The notes: a model not told the origin generated them from the letters alone. DNA of 64,000 nt from Lachnospiraceae bacterium (GCA_030524635.1 JAUNGG010000009.1:16509-80508); one strand, 5' to 3'; positions 26,363 to 36,616 are shown, counted from the first letter of the stretch. Made by a program: numbers and translations.

Positions 26363-27541
26363 TTATTCCGGCTTCACCCGTGCAATTCCTTCTTCAATGG
26401 CGGTTTCTGCCACAGCCTTTGCCACCACATCTGCCACGGATTTATCCAGAGCGGATGGAATAATGTTCTCCGCAGTTAACTCCTCATCCGGAATCATACT
26501 TGCAATGGCGTAAGCAGCTCTCTGCTTCATGGACTCGGTGATTTCCTTTGCGCGGACCGACAGCGCTCCCTTAAAGATGCCGGGGAAGATAAGTACATTG
26601 TTGATCTGGTTGGGATAGTCGGAGCGTCCGGTACCAATAACCGCAGCGCCGCCTGCCTTAGACTCCTCCGGCATGATCTCCGGAACCGGGTTGGCCATGG
26701 CGAATACAATTCCCTTATTCATAGTGGCAACCATTTCCTTTGTTACCAGACCAGGGCGGGATACCCCTACGAAGGCGTCAGCGCCCTTTAATGCGTCAGC
26801 CAGCAGTCCGTGTTCCTTATTTAAATTGCTGATATGGGAGATCTCCTCCTGTCCGGAATTTAATCCCTGGTCACCCTCGCAGATAATACCATTGATATCG
26901 CACATGATCACATTGCCGAAGCCCATACTAATAAGAAGCTTTCCAATCGCAATTCCGGCAGCTCCGGCTCCGTTGATTACGATCCGCATCTTGCCCATCT
27001 CCTTGCCGGTCACCTTCATGGCGTTGATCAGGGCAGCGGCAACTACGATGGCAGTGCCGTGCTGATCATCGTGGAATACCGGAATGTCGCAGACTTCTTT
27101 TAAGCGGCGCTCGATCTCAAAGCATCTGGGAGCGGCGATGTCCTCTAAGTTGATGCCGCCGAAGCTTTTGGAGATCAGGGCGATGGTGTTGACGATGGTA
27201 TCGGTATCCTTGGAATCGATGCAGATGGGGAATGCATCTACATCGGCAAACTCCTTAAACAGGGCACATTTTCCTTCCATAACCGGCATACCTGCAGCAG
27301 GGCCGATATCGCCAAGTCCCAGAACGGCGGTACCGTCTGTAATAACCGCCACCAGGTTGGAGCGGCGGGTGAGCTGGAAGGATTTCTCATAGTCTGCTGC
27401 GATCTGGCGGCATGGCTCGGCCACACCTGGGGTGTACAGCAGAGACAGATCCTCTCTGGTAGTGATGTGCTTGCGGGAAATGACTTCAATCTTTCCTTTT
27501 AAGTCATAGTGAAGCTGTAATGCTTTTTCATTGACATCCAT
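26363..27541 (-). CDS. Malic enzyme (oxaloacetate-decarboxylating malate dehydrogenase)
   Basis: A 392-residue short bacterial malic enzyme converting malate to pyruvate and CO2 with NAD(P)+. SLLYTPGVAEPCR near residue 30, catalytic Lys in MEGKCALFKEFADVDAFPICID near 90, divalent-metal motif FHDDQHGTA near 160, and the dinucleotide-binding VINGAGAAGIAIGKLL near 190. Length matches the family, without a phosphotransacetylase extension. GGAGAAC precedes the ATG. It is monocistronic; two 12-base direct repeats lie upstream. Confidence 0.95.
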   Translation of the reverse strand: MDVNEKALQLHYDLKGKIEVISRKHITTREDLSLLYTPGVAEPCRQIAADYEKSFQLTRRSNLVAVITDGTAVLGLGDIGPAAGMPVMEGKCALFKEFADVDAFPICIDSKDTDTIVNTIALISKSFGGINLEDIAAPRCFEIERRLKEVCDIPVFHDDQHGTAIVVAAALINAMKVTGKEMGKMRIVINGAGAAGIAIGKLLISMGFGNVIMCDINGIICEGDQGLNSGQEEISHISNLNKEHGLLADALKGADAFVGVSRPGLVTKEMVATMNKGIVFAMANPVPEIMPEESKAGGAAVIGTGRSDYPNQINNVLIFPGIFKGALSVRAKEITESMKQRAAYAIASMIPDEELTAENIIPSALDKSVADVVAKAVAETAIEEGIARVKPE

Positions 27542-27579
27542 AGTTTGTTCTCCTTTGTCCTAAAATGATCAAAATAGAA

Positions 27580-27629
27580 ATTGAAACAACTATACATTAA
27601 TTTACCACAAAAGGCAGATTGAAACAACT
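27580..27629. repeat. 12-base direct repeat upstream of the malic enzyme
   Basis: ATTGAAACAACT occurs at 27580-27591 and 27618-27629, 38 bases apart, within the 174 bases between malic enzyme and the symporter. The positions fit a regulator binding twice near the malic enzyme promoter. No regulator is identified. Confidence 0.5.
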
Positions 27630-27715
27630 GTCTGTGAATGACTCCCGCATTTTTTGTTCTTCTAAGAATAATATTTTGAATGGCATTACGGCAAAAAGAA
27701 TGAATTCTGGTACAA

Positions 27716-28921
27716 TCAGCTGCTGGATTTTGCCTTTGCCTTTTTGACCTGTTTTTCAATCAGCATACCTGCAGCCAGGTCACCGACAACGTTGATTGTG
27801 GTTGTGGGGGCATCGGTAATTGTATGAAGCGCCATCACGGCTGCAAATGTTTCCATCGGCCATCCGAATACAGAGAACAGAAGGAATGGTCCGCCGCTGG
27901 GGATTGCTCCTGCTACAAACGGATAGATGATACTCATCAGAATGCAGGTTCCGAGAATCTGAGGATCAAAGTAGTTTTGACCAAGAAGTGCACACTCGAA
28001 GGATACCGTCATGGCAACCATAATCGCAGTTCCTTCTTTATGAAGGTTGCAGCCAAGAGGCATAACAATACTGGAAATCTTATCATCAATGCCTGCCTTT
28101 TTGGCAGCTTCTACATTTGCTGGTACAGAAGCAGCACCGGAGCAGGTTCCCAGAGCGGTGAGGAAGGGGCCGATCATAGCAGTCCAAAATGTCTTGATAC
28201 CTCTGGTGCCATCTGCGAGAAATGCATAAATCGTATGAGCAATTGCCAGATAGACAAAAGATCCAACCCAGGTAACGATACTAAGCTTCATCATCGGGCC
28301 TGCAGTATCAGAACCATTGGAACCAATAAATACTGCAAAGTAGCATCCAAGGCCAATGGGGGCAAACTTCATGATGGTGCTGATAAACTTTGAAATAACG
28401 GCATTCAGGCTGTTAAAAACCTTCAGTACCGGTTCGGCTGTCTGCCCCAGAGATCTCATGGAGAAGCCGGTGATCAGTGCAAATACTACAACGGCAAGCA
28501 GCTGCTTTATACTCCACAGATCTTTAAAATCGGATACAGTCAGCTGTCCCAGGATATCAATCTGGATTTCCTGCATTTCTTCTGCTACCGCATTATTTGC
28601 CAGAACAGCGCCCTTTGCAGCATCCAGAAATCCAAAATAGAACGTAAATACAATGGCAGCAATCACAATTGTTATAACAAAGAAAAATGCTGTCCAGGAA
28701 AGAAGGGTTCCGGCTTCCTTGCCGTCTTTCAGGTTTGCGATGGAGCAAACAACCGATACAAATACCATAGGAACCGCAATACAAAACATCAGATGCAGAA
28801 ACATGTCTGCAAGGGGTTTCACCACGTTGATTGACGGGCCTGCGATCCAGCCAACGATACCGCCGATCAGCATACCGCCAAGGAGCAAGAGAGACTCTTT
28901 ATAATTTTTTAAAACTTTCAT
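27716..28921 (-). CDS. Dicarboxylate/amino acid:cation symporter (DAACS family)
   Basis: A 401-residue sodium- or proton-coupled importer related to GltP/SstT/TcyP, with eight or so membrane segments and two re-entrant loops. GTCSGAASVPANVEAA near 258 is the first loop, and LGCNLHKEGTAIMV near 290 matches the family's substrate-binding segment. TITDAPTTTINVVGD near 375 is the second conserved site. It follows the aminotransferase after 29 bases in one operon, so its substrate may be a sulfur amino acid, cystine or serine; this is inferred. Confidence 0.88.
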   Translation of the reverse strand: MKVLKNYKESLLLLGGMLIGGIVGWIAGPSINVVKPLADMFLHLMFCIAVPMVFVSVVCSIANLKDGKEAGTLLSWTAFFFVITIVIAAIVFTFYFGFLDAAKGAVLANNAVAEEMQEIQIDILGQLTVSDFKDLWSIKQLLAVVVFALITGFSMRSLGQTAEPVLKVFNSLNAVISKFISTIMKFAPIGLGCYFAVFIGSNGSDTAGPMMKLSIVTWVGSFVYLAIAHTIYAFLADGTRGIKTFWTAMIGPFLTALGTCSGAASVPANVEAAKKAGIDDKISSIVMPLGCNLHKEGTAIMVAMTVSFECALLGQNYFDPQILGTCILMSIIYPFVAGAIPSGGPFLLFSVFGWPMETFAAVMALHTITDAPTTTINVVGDLAAGMLIEKQVKKAKAKSSS

Positions 28922-28950
28922 TTTTTTATCCTTTCCCTCAAAGGTAACGA

Positions 28951-30195
28951 TTACTTGTGCATGATTTCATTGTAAGCATTTATAATGTTATTAACAACGA
29001 TTTTGATTGTTTCCGGTGTTGTAGCCAGGTTCAGCCGGAAGAATCCACTGTAGTTGTCTCCAAACCATTCCCCGTAGTCCACTGCCAGACGGCACTTTAC
29101 CTGAACAAAATCATATACATCATAGTTTACCGGTGCTTTGCCGTTTAAGACAACGGGATTCTGTGTCGGATGTGCAACATCAATCACTTTTCTCAGGTCA
29201 AGCATGGGCAAATAGGTTCCTTCCATATCGCATACAACGATTTCCGGCGCTTTGCTGGCCAATTCTTTCTTAAGGTACTGGTAATTGCTGTTGATCACAT
29301 CTTTTAATGTTTCCAGATAAGCATCGCCATTTGCATAGCCTGCCTCGGTAGCTGTAATTCCCATGATATTCCAGTCTGCCTGAACGTTCTGTGCTGCATA
29401 AGCATCATACTTTGCACGGAGCGCTTCACCTGGGATTACGATATTTGCATGTACCAGTGCTGCAATATTGAAGGTTTTAGAACCTGCAAATGCAATTACC
29501 AGGTTGTCTGCATATTTTCCGCCGGACACTGCCGCCGCGCAGATCTGTTTATGATTGCCATATACGAAATCCTGATGGATTTCATCGGAAAATACAACAA
29601 CATTATGCTTTTGGCAGATGGAAAGAACATGATCCAGTTCATCCTCAGTCCAGACACGGCCACAGGGATTATGCGGTGAGCAAAGAAAATACATCTTCAC
29701 ATCATTGTCTAAAATATCTTTTTCAAATTTATCGTAATCAATGGAGAAATGTCCGTCTTTGTAGTTCATATCACAGGACACGACCTTACGTCCGCAATCG
29801 TTAATTGCGCCGGCAAACGGGTAATATACCGGGGTGTTGATAATGATGCCATCGCCTGGTTCCGTATATGCATTTACAAAATAATACATAGAAGCAACAA
29901 TGCCGTTTGTCAGACGAAGCATTTCCTTTCGGGGGCGGAATCCATAGCGGCTTTCCATCCAATTAAAACATGCTTCGTAGTAACTTTCTGGTATGTATGC
30001 ATATCCATACGCGCCGTGTGCTACCCTGCGGTGCAGAGCGTCGGTAATGCATTCTGGAGTGCGGAAGTCCATATCTGCGACCCACATGGGGATCAGATCC
30101 GGATCACCAAAGCGCTGTTCAAGAAGATCCCATTTCAGAGATACTGTGTTCTTCCGCTGAACCGCATAGTGTTTAATAAATTGTTCTTTGTTCAT
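28951..30195 (-). CDS. MalY/PatB-type PLP C-S lyase or aminotransferase
   Basis: About 414 residues, fold type I PLP enzyme. FGDPDLIPMWVADMDF near residue 28 and the PLP lysine in AFAGSKTFNIAAL near 237 are characteristic of MalY/PatB cystathionine beta-lyases; VVVFSDEIHQDFVY gives the conserved Asp. Such enzymes split cystathionine, cystine or cysteine to pyruvate, ammonia and a thiol. ATG 30195 follows GGAGG. It is in an operon with the DAACS symporter and divergent from a LysR regulator, which suggests inducible use of an amino acid. Confidence 0.9.
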   Translation of the reverse strand: MNKEQFIKHYAVQRKNTVSLKWDLLEQRFGDPDLIPMWVADMDFRTPECITDALHRRVAHGAYGYAYIPESYYEACFNWMESRYGFRPRKEMLRLTNGIVASMYYFVNAYTEPGDGIIINTPVYYPFAGAINDCGRKVVSCDMNYKDGHFSIDYDKFEKDILDNDVKMYFLCSPHNPCGRVWTEDELDHVLSICQKHNVVVFSDEIHQDFVYGNHKQICAAAVSGGKYADNLVIAFAGSKTFNIAALVHANIVIPGEALRAKYDAYAAQNVQADWNIMGITATEAGYANGDAYLETLKDVINSNYQYLKKELASKAPEIVVCDMEGTYLPMLDLRKVIDVAHPTQNPVVLNGKAPVNYDVYDFVQVKCRLAVDYGEWFGDNYSGFFRLNLATTPETIKIVVNNIINAYNEIMHK

Positions 30196-30312
30196 TTGAA
30201 TGACCTCCATTCATTCTATTTTTTGCTGTTTTGAGAAACCGCATTTATGCAGCTTGAGTGAAATTGAATTTGTTAAAACTGCCTTATTTATGGATGCTGT
30301 TTCTTTGTTTAT

Positions 30313-30341
30313 TTGACAATTCCATCATAATATGATATCTT
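30313..30341 (+). promoter_or_regulatory. LysR gene promoter with internal palindrome
   Basis: TTGACA at 30313-30318, a 17-base spacer and TATCTT at 30336-30341. The spacer holds ATCAT-AAT-ATGAT (30324-30336), an inverted repeat that could be the LysR protein's own site between the divergent genes. Confidence 0.6.
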
Positions 30342-30407
30342 GTTTAAGAAAAGCGAAAATAAATCAAGGAATCTTTGATAAAAAATCAAAGAACAGAGGA
30401 TACAGAT

Positions 30408-31280
30408 TTGGACGTTGAAAAAGTAAGAGCATTGATTTGCGTGATTGAAGAAAAAAGTATTTCAGCAGCAGCTGATAAAATGGGGTATACTCCCTCTGGT
30501 ATCAGCCGTATGATGGCCGCTCTGGAAGATGACCTTGGATTTCAATTGCTGATACGCAGAAAGGAAGGAATTTCTGTGACAGCAGAGTGCAGACAGATGC
30601 TTCCTGTGATCCGGGATTACATTCGAAGTGACGAGGAATGTATCCAGATGGCGGCAAGAATCCGCGGCATGGAAGTGGGAACTGTGACAATTGGAAGTGC
30701 CTACAGTGAATATTATCGATGGCTGGCGGAATGTGTAAAATCATTTCATGAAAAATACCCAGGAATTCGTATGGAATTATCCTCTGGATACAGTTCCGAT
30801 CTGATCCAAAAGGTATTGAACCATAAGCTGGATATTGCAATCGTCAGCCGCAGAGATGAAGTGGACGAGTGGCTTCCACTGCGCAAAGATCCTATGGTGG
30901 CATGGGTCCCGGTGAACCATCGGCTTGCAGGACTGAAAGGTGTTCCGATTGAAGAATTTGCAAAGGAAAATTATATCGATTCAAATCCGGAATATGTGAC
31001 GGATAATGCACTTGTATTAGAAAAGTATGGAATTTCACCAAATATACAGCTCCAATCCAAGGACAGTCATGCGTCCTGGCAGATGGTGGAGGCTGGACTT
31101 GGAATTGGTTTGAATAATTATATCAATAGTAAGGATCGAATCGGTGAAGTAAAAGTTCTTCCTCTGATTCCGGAACAGACAGTTGAAATCGGGATTACTT
31201 ACAGCAGGGATATGACGCTGGCAGGCAGAATTTTTATGGAACAGTTGAAAAACGATTATATTCGAAAATCAATTTTTTGA
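30408..31280 (+). CDS. LysR-family transcriptional regulator
   Basis: About 290 residues. The N-terminal winged helix (VRALICVIEEKSISAAADKMGYTPSGISRMM is split here as VRALICVIEEKSIS and AAADKMGYTPSGIS) is followed by a periplasmic-binding-like effector domain. The start is a TTG at 30408 behind AGAGGA, which places the helix-turn-helix at its normal position; an upstream TTG at 30375 lacks a ribosome site. It is divergent from the MalY/PatB-symporter operon and is its likely regulator. Confidence 0.9.
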   Translation: MDVEKVRALICVIEEKSISAAADKMGYTPSGISRMMAALEDDLGFQLLIRRKEGISVTAECRQMLPVIRDYIRSDEECIQMAARIRGMEVGTVTIGSAYSEYYRWLAECVKSFHEKYPGIRMELSSGYSSDLIQKVLNHKLDIAIVSRRDEVDEWLPLRKDPMVAWVPVNHRLAGLKGVPIEEFAKENYIDSNPEYVTDNALVLEKYGISPNIQLQSKDSHASWQMVEAGLGIGLNNYINSKDRIGEVKVLPLIPEQTVEIGITYSRDMTLAGRIFMEQLKNDYIRKSIF

Positions 31281-31322
31281 ACTCATTCCATTTCTATGGT
31301 TACAGGTGACATAAAATAACAC

Positions 31323-31351
31323 TTGACCGTTTTGAAAAAATAGAGTAATAT
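31323..31351 (+). promoter_or_regulatory. Promoter of the small antitoxin-like RNA
   Basis: TTGACC at 31323-31328, a 17-base spacer and TAATAT at 31346-31351. No reading frame follows, only about 80 bases to a terminator. Confidence 0.7.
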
Positions 31352-31357
31352 AGAAGC

Positions 31358-31436
31358 TGTAAAAATTATGTATTAATTCCACAAAACACAAAAATGAAAA
31401 CCCAGGGAGGTGCTTGCTCCCTGGGCTTTCGTTTTT
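31358..31436 (+). ncRNA. Candidate type I antitoxin RNA
   Basis: The span runs from the predicted start (7 bases after the -10) to the end of the terminator T tract. It contains AAATTATGTATTAATTCCA (31363-31381), an exact copy of plus-strand sequence at 31538-31556. The RNA can therefore pair over 19 bases with the minus-strand peptide mRNA at its first codons. It also overlaps the 3' end of that mRNA through the shared terminator. Ends are predicted and no expression is known. Confidence 0.6.
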
Positions 31437-31556
31437 TCCTTTTTAAGAGGTGAGGTCCTCAGGCTGTTTGTTACCTGTCTCCGCTCAGCCATTTGCAGAT
31501 ATAGTTACTGATAATACCTGCCGCAACGGACACAATTAAATTATGTATTAATTCCA
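31363..31556. repeat. 19-base exact direct repeat linking sRNA and peptide start codon
   Basis: AAATTATGTATTAATTCCA is found at 31363-31381 and 31538-31556 and differs on both flanks. The first copy is in the small RNA; the second covers the last two bases of the start codon to about codon 7 of the peptide gene on the other strand. Confidence 0.9.
31401..31436. terminator. Bidirectional terminator shared by the sRNA and the toxin-like gene
   Basis: A perfect 9-bp stem CCCAGGGAG/CTCCCTGGG (31401-31409, 31417-31425) with a 7-base loop. It is followed by a T tract at 31427-31436 on the plus strand, and by TTTTCATTTTT on the minus strand. Confidence 0.88.
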
Positions 31557-31557
31557 T
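31471..31557 (-). CDS. 28-residue membrane peptide, candidate type I toxin
   Basis: A short gene with a strong AGGAGGTG ribosome site 7 bases before ATG 31557 and TAA at 31473-31471. The peptide begins MELIHN, has one membrane helix (LIVSVAAGIISNYICKWL) and ends in a charged SGDR tail. Size, helix and tail fit type I toxins of Firmicutes that insert in the membrane. A convergent small RNA with complementarity to its start region strengthens this. I recall similar tiny Lachnospiraceae proteins but cannot verify a named family. Confidence 0.65.
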   Translation of the reverse strand: MELIHNLIVSVAAGIISNYICKWLSGDR

Positions 31558-31601
31558 AGCGATTCACCTCCTTCCCGCCGGAAAGAGTCATCGGCATCTT
31601 C

Positions 31602-31610
31602 ATCATACCA
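31602..31610 (-). promoter_or_regulatory. Extended -10 of the toxin-like gene
   Basis: On the minus strand TGGTATGAT is an extended -10 element, with only a weak -35 (TAGATA, 17 bases upstream). The leader to the ATG would be about 40 bases and can form a small hairpin next to the ribosome site. Confidence 0.55.
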
Positions 31611-31743
31611 TAGAAACCATTAAATATCTACAAAAATAGAAAAAAATCCCAGTTAATAATTGGAAATTAATTGGAAAGCTCAATCTCACAGAGAAAAACT
31701 GCCGAAATCCGCAGAAAATCAAAGAATTCTTTACAGAAATTCC

Positions 31744-31772
31744 TTGACAGAATGAAATCGGATGGATATAAT
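31744..31772 (+). promoter_or_regulatory. str operon promoter
   Basis: TTGACA at 31744-31749, a 17-base spacer and TATAAT at 31767-31772: a perfect sigma-A consensus about 93 bases before rpsL. Confidence 0.93.
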
Positions 31773-31864
31773 CATTAAGGTGTGCGAAAAATGTACCATT
31801 TTTTTGTGCGCTAAAAAGCTGACAAATACAGCAACCACAGTCAATATCACAGGAGGTGAAAAGA

Positions 31865-32284
31865 ATGCCAACATTTAACCAGTTAGTTAGAAAGGGAAGA
31901 CAGACCAGCGTTAAGAAATCTACCGCTCCTGCTCTTCAGAAGGGATTCAATTCTTTACAGAAGAAGGCTACTGATCTTTCTTCTCCACAGAAGAGAGGTG
32001 TATGCACCGCTGTTAAGACTGCTACCCCTAAGAAGCCAAACTCTGCACTTCGTAAGATCGCCAGAGTTCGTCTTTCTAACGGAATCGAAGTTACCAGCTA
32101 CATCCCAGGTGAGGGTCACAACTTACAGGAGCATAGCGTAGTTCTGATTCGTGGTGGTAGAGTAAAGGACCTTCCAGGTACCAGATACCACATCATCAGA
32201 GGTACCTTGGATACAGCAGGCGTTGCTAACAGAAAGCAGGCTCGTTCCAAGTACGGTGCTAAGAGACCAAAAGTTAAAAAGTAA
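31865..32284 (+). CDS. rpsL: 30S ribosomal protein S12
   Basis: A 139-residue decoding-centre protein of the small subunit. [11 protein letters not shown] at the start, [11 protein letters not shown] near 55 (the lysine changed in streptomycin-resistant mutants is intact) and [14 protein letters not shown] near 100 are invariant. ATG 31865 is chosen; the GTG at 31856 is part of the AGGAGGTG ribosome site. First gene of the str operon, with its own strong promoter; rpoB/rpoC are not upstream. Confidence 0.98.
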   Translation: MPTFNQLVRKGRQTSVKKSTAPALQKGFNSLQKKATDLSSPQKRGVCTAVKTATPKKPNSALRKIARVRLSNGIEVTSYIPGEGHNLQEHSVVLIRGGRVKDLPGTRYHIIRGTLDTAGVANRKQARSKYGAKRPKVKK

Positions 32285-32988
<704 letters not shown>

Positions 32989-33033
32989 TTGGTTCTGTGA
33001 CTGCTTTGACAACTTATTAAGGAGGAAAAAGCC

Positions 33034-35154
33034 TTGGCTGGAAGAGAATATCCGTTGGAAAGAACCAGGAATATCGGTATTATGGCTCACATCGATGCTG
33101 GTAAGACCACATTGACCGAGCGTATCCTTTATTATACTGGTGTTAACTATAAGATCGGTGATACTCATGAAGGTACTGCTACCATGGACTGGATGGAGCA
33201 GGAGCAGGAAAGAGGTATTACCATTACTTCTGCAGCTACTACCTGTCACTGGACCTTACAGGAAAACTGCAAGAATAAGCCAGGTGCTCTGGAGCATCGT
33301 ATCAACATCATTGATACCCCAGGACACGTTGACTTTACGGTAGAGGTTGAGCGTTCCCTTCGTGTACTGGACGGCGCTGTTGGCGTGTTCTGTGCTAAGG
33401 GCGGCGTTGAGCCACAGTCTGAGAACGTATGGCGTCAGGCTGATACCTACAATGTACCTCGTATGGCATTCATCAATAAGATGGACATCCTTGGTGCAAA
33501 CTTCTACGGCGCAGTAGACCAGATCCGTACCCGTCTGGGCAAGAATGCGATCTGCTTACAGCTGCCGATCGGCAAGGAAGATGAGTTCAAGGGAATCATC
33601 GACCTGTTTGAAATGAAAGCCTACATCTACAATGATGAGAAGGGCGAGGACATCTCCATCGTTGATATCCCAGAGGATATGGCAGACGACGCAGAGCTGT
33701 ATCACACCGAGCTGGTTGAGAAGATCTGCGAGTTAGACGATGATCTGATGATGGAATATCTGGAGGGCGAAGAGCCATCCGTTGACGCATTAAAGGCAGC
33801 ACTGAGAAAGGCTACCTGCACCTGCCAGGCAATCCCAGTTTGCTGCGGTACCGCATACCGGAATAAGGGCGTTCAGAAGTTACTGGATGCTATCCTTGAA
33901 TTCATGCCGGCTCCTACCGATATCCCTGCTATCAAGGGTGTTGATTTAGACGGCAATGAGATCGAGAGACACTCTTCTGATGAGGAGCCGTTCTCCGCTC
34001 TGGTATTCAAGATCATGACTGACCCATTCGTAGGTAAGTTAGCATTCTTCCGTGTGTACTCCGGTACCATGAATTCTGGTTCTTACGTTCTGAATGCCAC
34101 CAAGGGCAAGAAGGAGCGTGTAGGCCGTATCCTGCAGATGCATGCAAACAAGAGAGCCGAGCTTGACAAGGTTTATTCTGGCGATATCGCAGCAGCTGTA
34201 GGATTTAAGATCACCACCACTGGTGATACCATCTGTGACGAGCAGCATCCGGTAATTCTGGAGTCCATGGAATTCCCAGAGCCGGTTATCGATATTGCAA
34301 TCGAGCCTAAGACCAAGGCTGGTCAGGATAAGATGGGCGTTGCTTTAGCAAAGCTTGCTGAAGAGGACCCAACCTTCCGTGTTCACACCAATCAGGAGAC
34401 TGGTCAGACCATCATTTCCGGTATGGGCGAGCTGCATCTGGAGATCATCGTAGACCGTCTGCTCCGTGAGTTCAATGTAGAAGCAAACGTAGGTGCTCCT
34501 CAGGTAGCTTACAAGGAGACCTTTACCAAGGAAGTTACCGTGGACAGCAAGTACGCAAAGCAGTCCGGTGGTCGTGGTCAGTATGGTCACTGTAAGGTTA
34601 TCTTTACCCCAATGGATCCAAACGGCGAGAAGACCTTCGAGTTCGAGTCTACCGTTGTTGGTGGTGCAATTCCGAAGGAATACATTCCGGCAGTTGGCGA
34701 GGGTATTGAGGAAGCTGCAAAGTCCGGTATTCTGGGCGGATTCCCAGTACTGGGTGTTCATGCAAATGTATATGACGGTTCCTATCATGAGGTTGACTCT
34801 TCTGAAATGGCATTCCACATCGCTGGTTCTCTGGCATTTAAGGATGCAATGAACAAGGGCAACGCAGTTCTGTTAGAGCCGATCATGAAGGTAGAAGTAA
34901 CCATGCCTGAGGAGTATATGGGTGATGTTATCGGTGATATCAACTCCCGTAGAGGCCGTATCGAGGGTATGGAGGACATCGGCGGCGGCAAGATGGTAAA
35001 AGGCTATGTTCCGCTGGCAGAGATGTTCGGTTACTCCACCGACTTACGTTCCAAGACCCAGGGCCGTGGTAACTACTCCATGTTCTTCGAGCGCTATGAG
35101 CAGGTTCCGAAGTCCATTCAGGAGAAGGTTATCGCTGAGCACAAGGGCAAATAA
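33034..35154 (+). CDS. fusA: Elongation factor G
   Basis: A 706-residue translocase GTPase. G1 is AHIDAGKTT near residue 17, switch and G2 [12 protein letters not shown] near 60, G3 DTPGH near 90, G4 NKMD near 145; domain IV and V follow ([10 protein letters not shown] near 513, [11 protein letters not shown] near 640). The start is TTG at 33034, preceded by GGAGG at an 8-base spacer; no ATG fits. Codon bias is strong. Third gene of the str operon. Confidence 0.98.
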   Translation: MAGREYPLERTRNIGIMAHIDAGKTTLTERILYYTGVNYKIGDTHEGTATMDWMEQEQERGITITSAATTCHWTLQENCKNKPGALEHRINIIDTPGHVDFTVEVERSLRVLDGAVGVFCAKGGVEPQSENVWRQADTYNVPRMAFINKMDILGANFYGAVDQIRTRLGKNAICLQLPIGKEDEFKGIIDLFEMKAYIYNDEKGEDISIVDIPEDMADDAELYHTELVEKICELDDDLMMEYLEGEEPSVDALKAALRKATCTCQAIPVCCGTAYRNKGVQKLLDAILEFMPAPTDIPAIKGVDLDGNEIERHSSDEEPFSALVFKIMTDPFVGKLAFFRVYSGTMNSGSYVLNATKGKKERVGRILQMHANKRAELDKVYSGDIAAAVGFKITTTGDTICDEQHPVILESMEFPEPVIDIAIEPKTKAGQDKMGVALAKLAEEDPTFRVHTNQETGQTIISGMGELHLEIIVDRLLREFNVEANVGAPQVAYKETFTKEVTVDSKYAKQSGGRGQYGHCKVIFTPMDPNGEKTFEFESTVVGGAIPKEYIPAVGEGIEEAAKSGILGGFPVLGVHANVYDGSYHEVDSSEMAFHIAGSLAFKDAMNKGNAVLLEPIMKVEVTMPEEYMGDVIGDINSRRGRIEGMEDIGGGKMVKGYVPLAEMFGYSTDLRSKTQGRGNYSMFFERYEQVPKSIQEKVIAEHKGK

Positions 35155-35238
35155 TCCACACAGTGGATTTTAACATTAAGTTTTATCTCGTCCGGCGTGA
35201 TTCAGCAATGAAAAAACGCCGGATCATAAAGAATAGGC

Positions 35239-35267
35239 TTGAAAAATCCGCATAAATCAAATATAAT
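35239..35267 (+). promoter_or_regulatory. tuf promoter
   Basis: TTGAAA at 35239-35244, a 17-base spacer and TATAAT at 35262-35267 give tuf extra transcription beside read-through from fusA. An 8-bp inverted repeat TCCGGCGT/ACGCCGGA (35191-35198, 35216-35223) lies between them without a T tract. Confidence 0.8.
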
Positions 35268-35330
35268 GGAATCTAGCCTAATATAATCTAGAATAGCCGG
35301 AAAGGCGCAAATTAAGGAGGACGTTATAAA

Positions 35331-36524
35331 ATGGCAAAAGCTAAGTTTGAAAGAACGAAACCGCATTGTAACATTGGTACCATCGGCCACGTTGACCATG
35401 GTAAAACCACTTTAACCGCTGCTATTACCAAGACCTTACATGAGAGATACGGTACTGGTGAGGCTGTAGCATTTGAGAACATCGATAAGGCTCCAGAAGA
35501 GAGAGAGCGTGGTATCACCATCTCTACCGCACACGTTGAGTATGAGACTCCAAATAGACACTATGCACACGTTGACTGCCCAGGACATGCTGACTACGTT
35601 AAGAACATGATCACTGGTGCTGCTCAGATGGACGGCGCTATCTTAGTAGTAGCTGCTACCGATGGTGTTATGGCTCAGACCCGTGAGCACATCCTGTTAT
35701 CCCGTCAGGTAGGCGTACCTTACATCGTAGTTTTCATGAACAAGTGCGATATGGTAGACGATCCTGAGTTATTAGAGCTGGTTGATATGGAGATCCGTGA
35801 GCTGTTAAACGAGTATGAGTTCCCAGGCGATGATACTCCTATCATTCAGGGTTCTGCATTAAAGGCTCTGGAAGATCCGTCCGGCGAGTGGGGCGACAAG
35901 ATCATCGAGTTGATGGAGCAGGTTGATTCCTACGTTCCGGATCCAGTTCGTGATACTGATAAGCCATTCTTAATGCCTGTAGAGGACGTATTCTCCATCA
36001 CCGGCCGTGGTACTGTAGCTACTGGTAGAGTAGAGCGTGGTACCTTACATCTGTCTGATGAAGTTGAGATCGTTGGTATCCATGAGGAGACCCGTAAGGT
36101 TGTTGTAACCGGTATCGAGATGTTCCGTAAGCTGTTAGACGAGGCTCGTGCTGGTGATAACATCGGTGCTCTGTTACGTGGTGTTCAGAGAACTGAGATC
36201 GAAAGAGGTCAGTGTCTGTGCAAGCCAGGTTCCGTTAAGTGCCATCACAAGTTTACCGCTCAGGTATACGTTCTGACCAAGGACGAGGGTGGCCGTCATA
36301 CTCCATTCTTCAACAACTATCGTCCACAGTTCTACTTCAGAACTACCGACGTTACTGGTGTTTGCGAACTGCCAGAGGGTACCGAGATGTGTATGCCAGG
36401 CGATAACGTAGAGATGACCGTAGAGCTGATTCATCCAGTAGCTATGGAGCAGGGCTTACGTTTCGCTATCCGTGAGGGCGGCAGAACTGTTGGTTCCGGT
36501 AGAGTAGTTTCTATCATCGAGTAA
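35331..36524 (+). CDS. tuf: Elongation factor Tu
   Basis: A 397-residue GTPase that carries aminoacyl-tRNA to the ribosome. GHVDHGKTT (G1, near 19), RGITIST (G2), [13 protein letters not shown] (G3) and NKCDMVDD (G4) are all present; the C-terminus ends [16 protein letters not shown]. Strong codon bias and its own promoter fit very high expression. Last gene of the str operon, followed by a strong terminator. Confidence 0.99.
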   Translation: MAKAKFERTKPHCNIGTIGHVDHGKTTLTAAITKTLHERYGTGEAVAFENIDKAPEERERGITISTAHVEYETPNRHYAHVDCPGHADYVKNMITGAAQMDGAILVVAATDGVMAQTREHILLSRQVGVPYIVVFMNKCDMVDDPELLELVDMEIRELLNEYEFPGDDTPIIQGSALKALEDPSGEWGDKIIELMEQVDSYVPDPVRDTDKPFLMPVEDVFSITGRGTVATGRVERGTLHLSDEVEIVGIHEETRKVVVTGIEMFRKLLDEARAGDNIGALLRGVQRTEIERGQCLCKPGSVKCHHKFTAQVYVLTKDEGGRHTPFFNNYRPQFYFRTTDVTGVCELPEGTEMCMPGDNVEMTVELIHPVAMEQGLRFAIREGGRTVGSGRVVSIIE

Positions 36525-36616
36525 TCTTTGATATCTGATGGCTGGCTGTGAGGTTTCACAGGTTTGCTGTCCATAGGGAAGCTTTGTCTTCCTGTCATAT
36601 GTCCAAGCGTAAATCA

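Noticed and set aside
35191..35223. Inverted repeat between fusA and tuf as a terminator
   Set aside because: The loop is 17 bases and no T tract follows.
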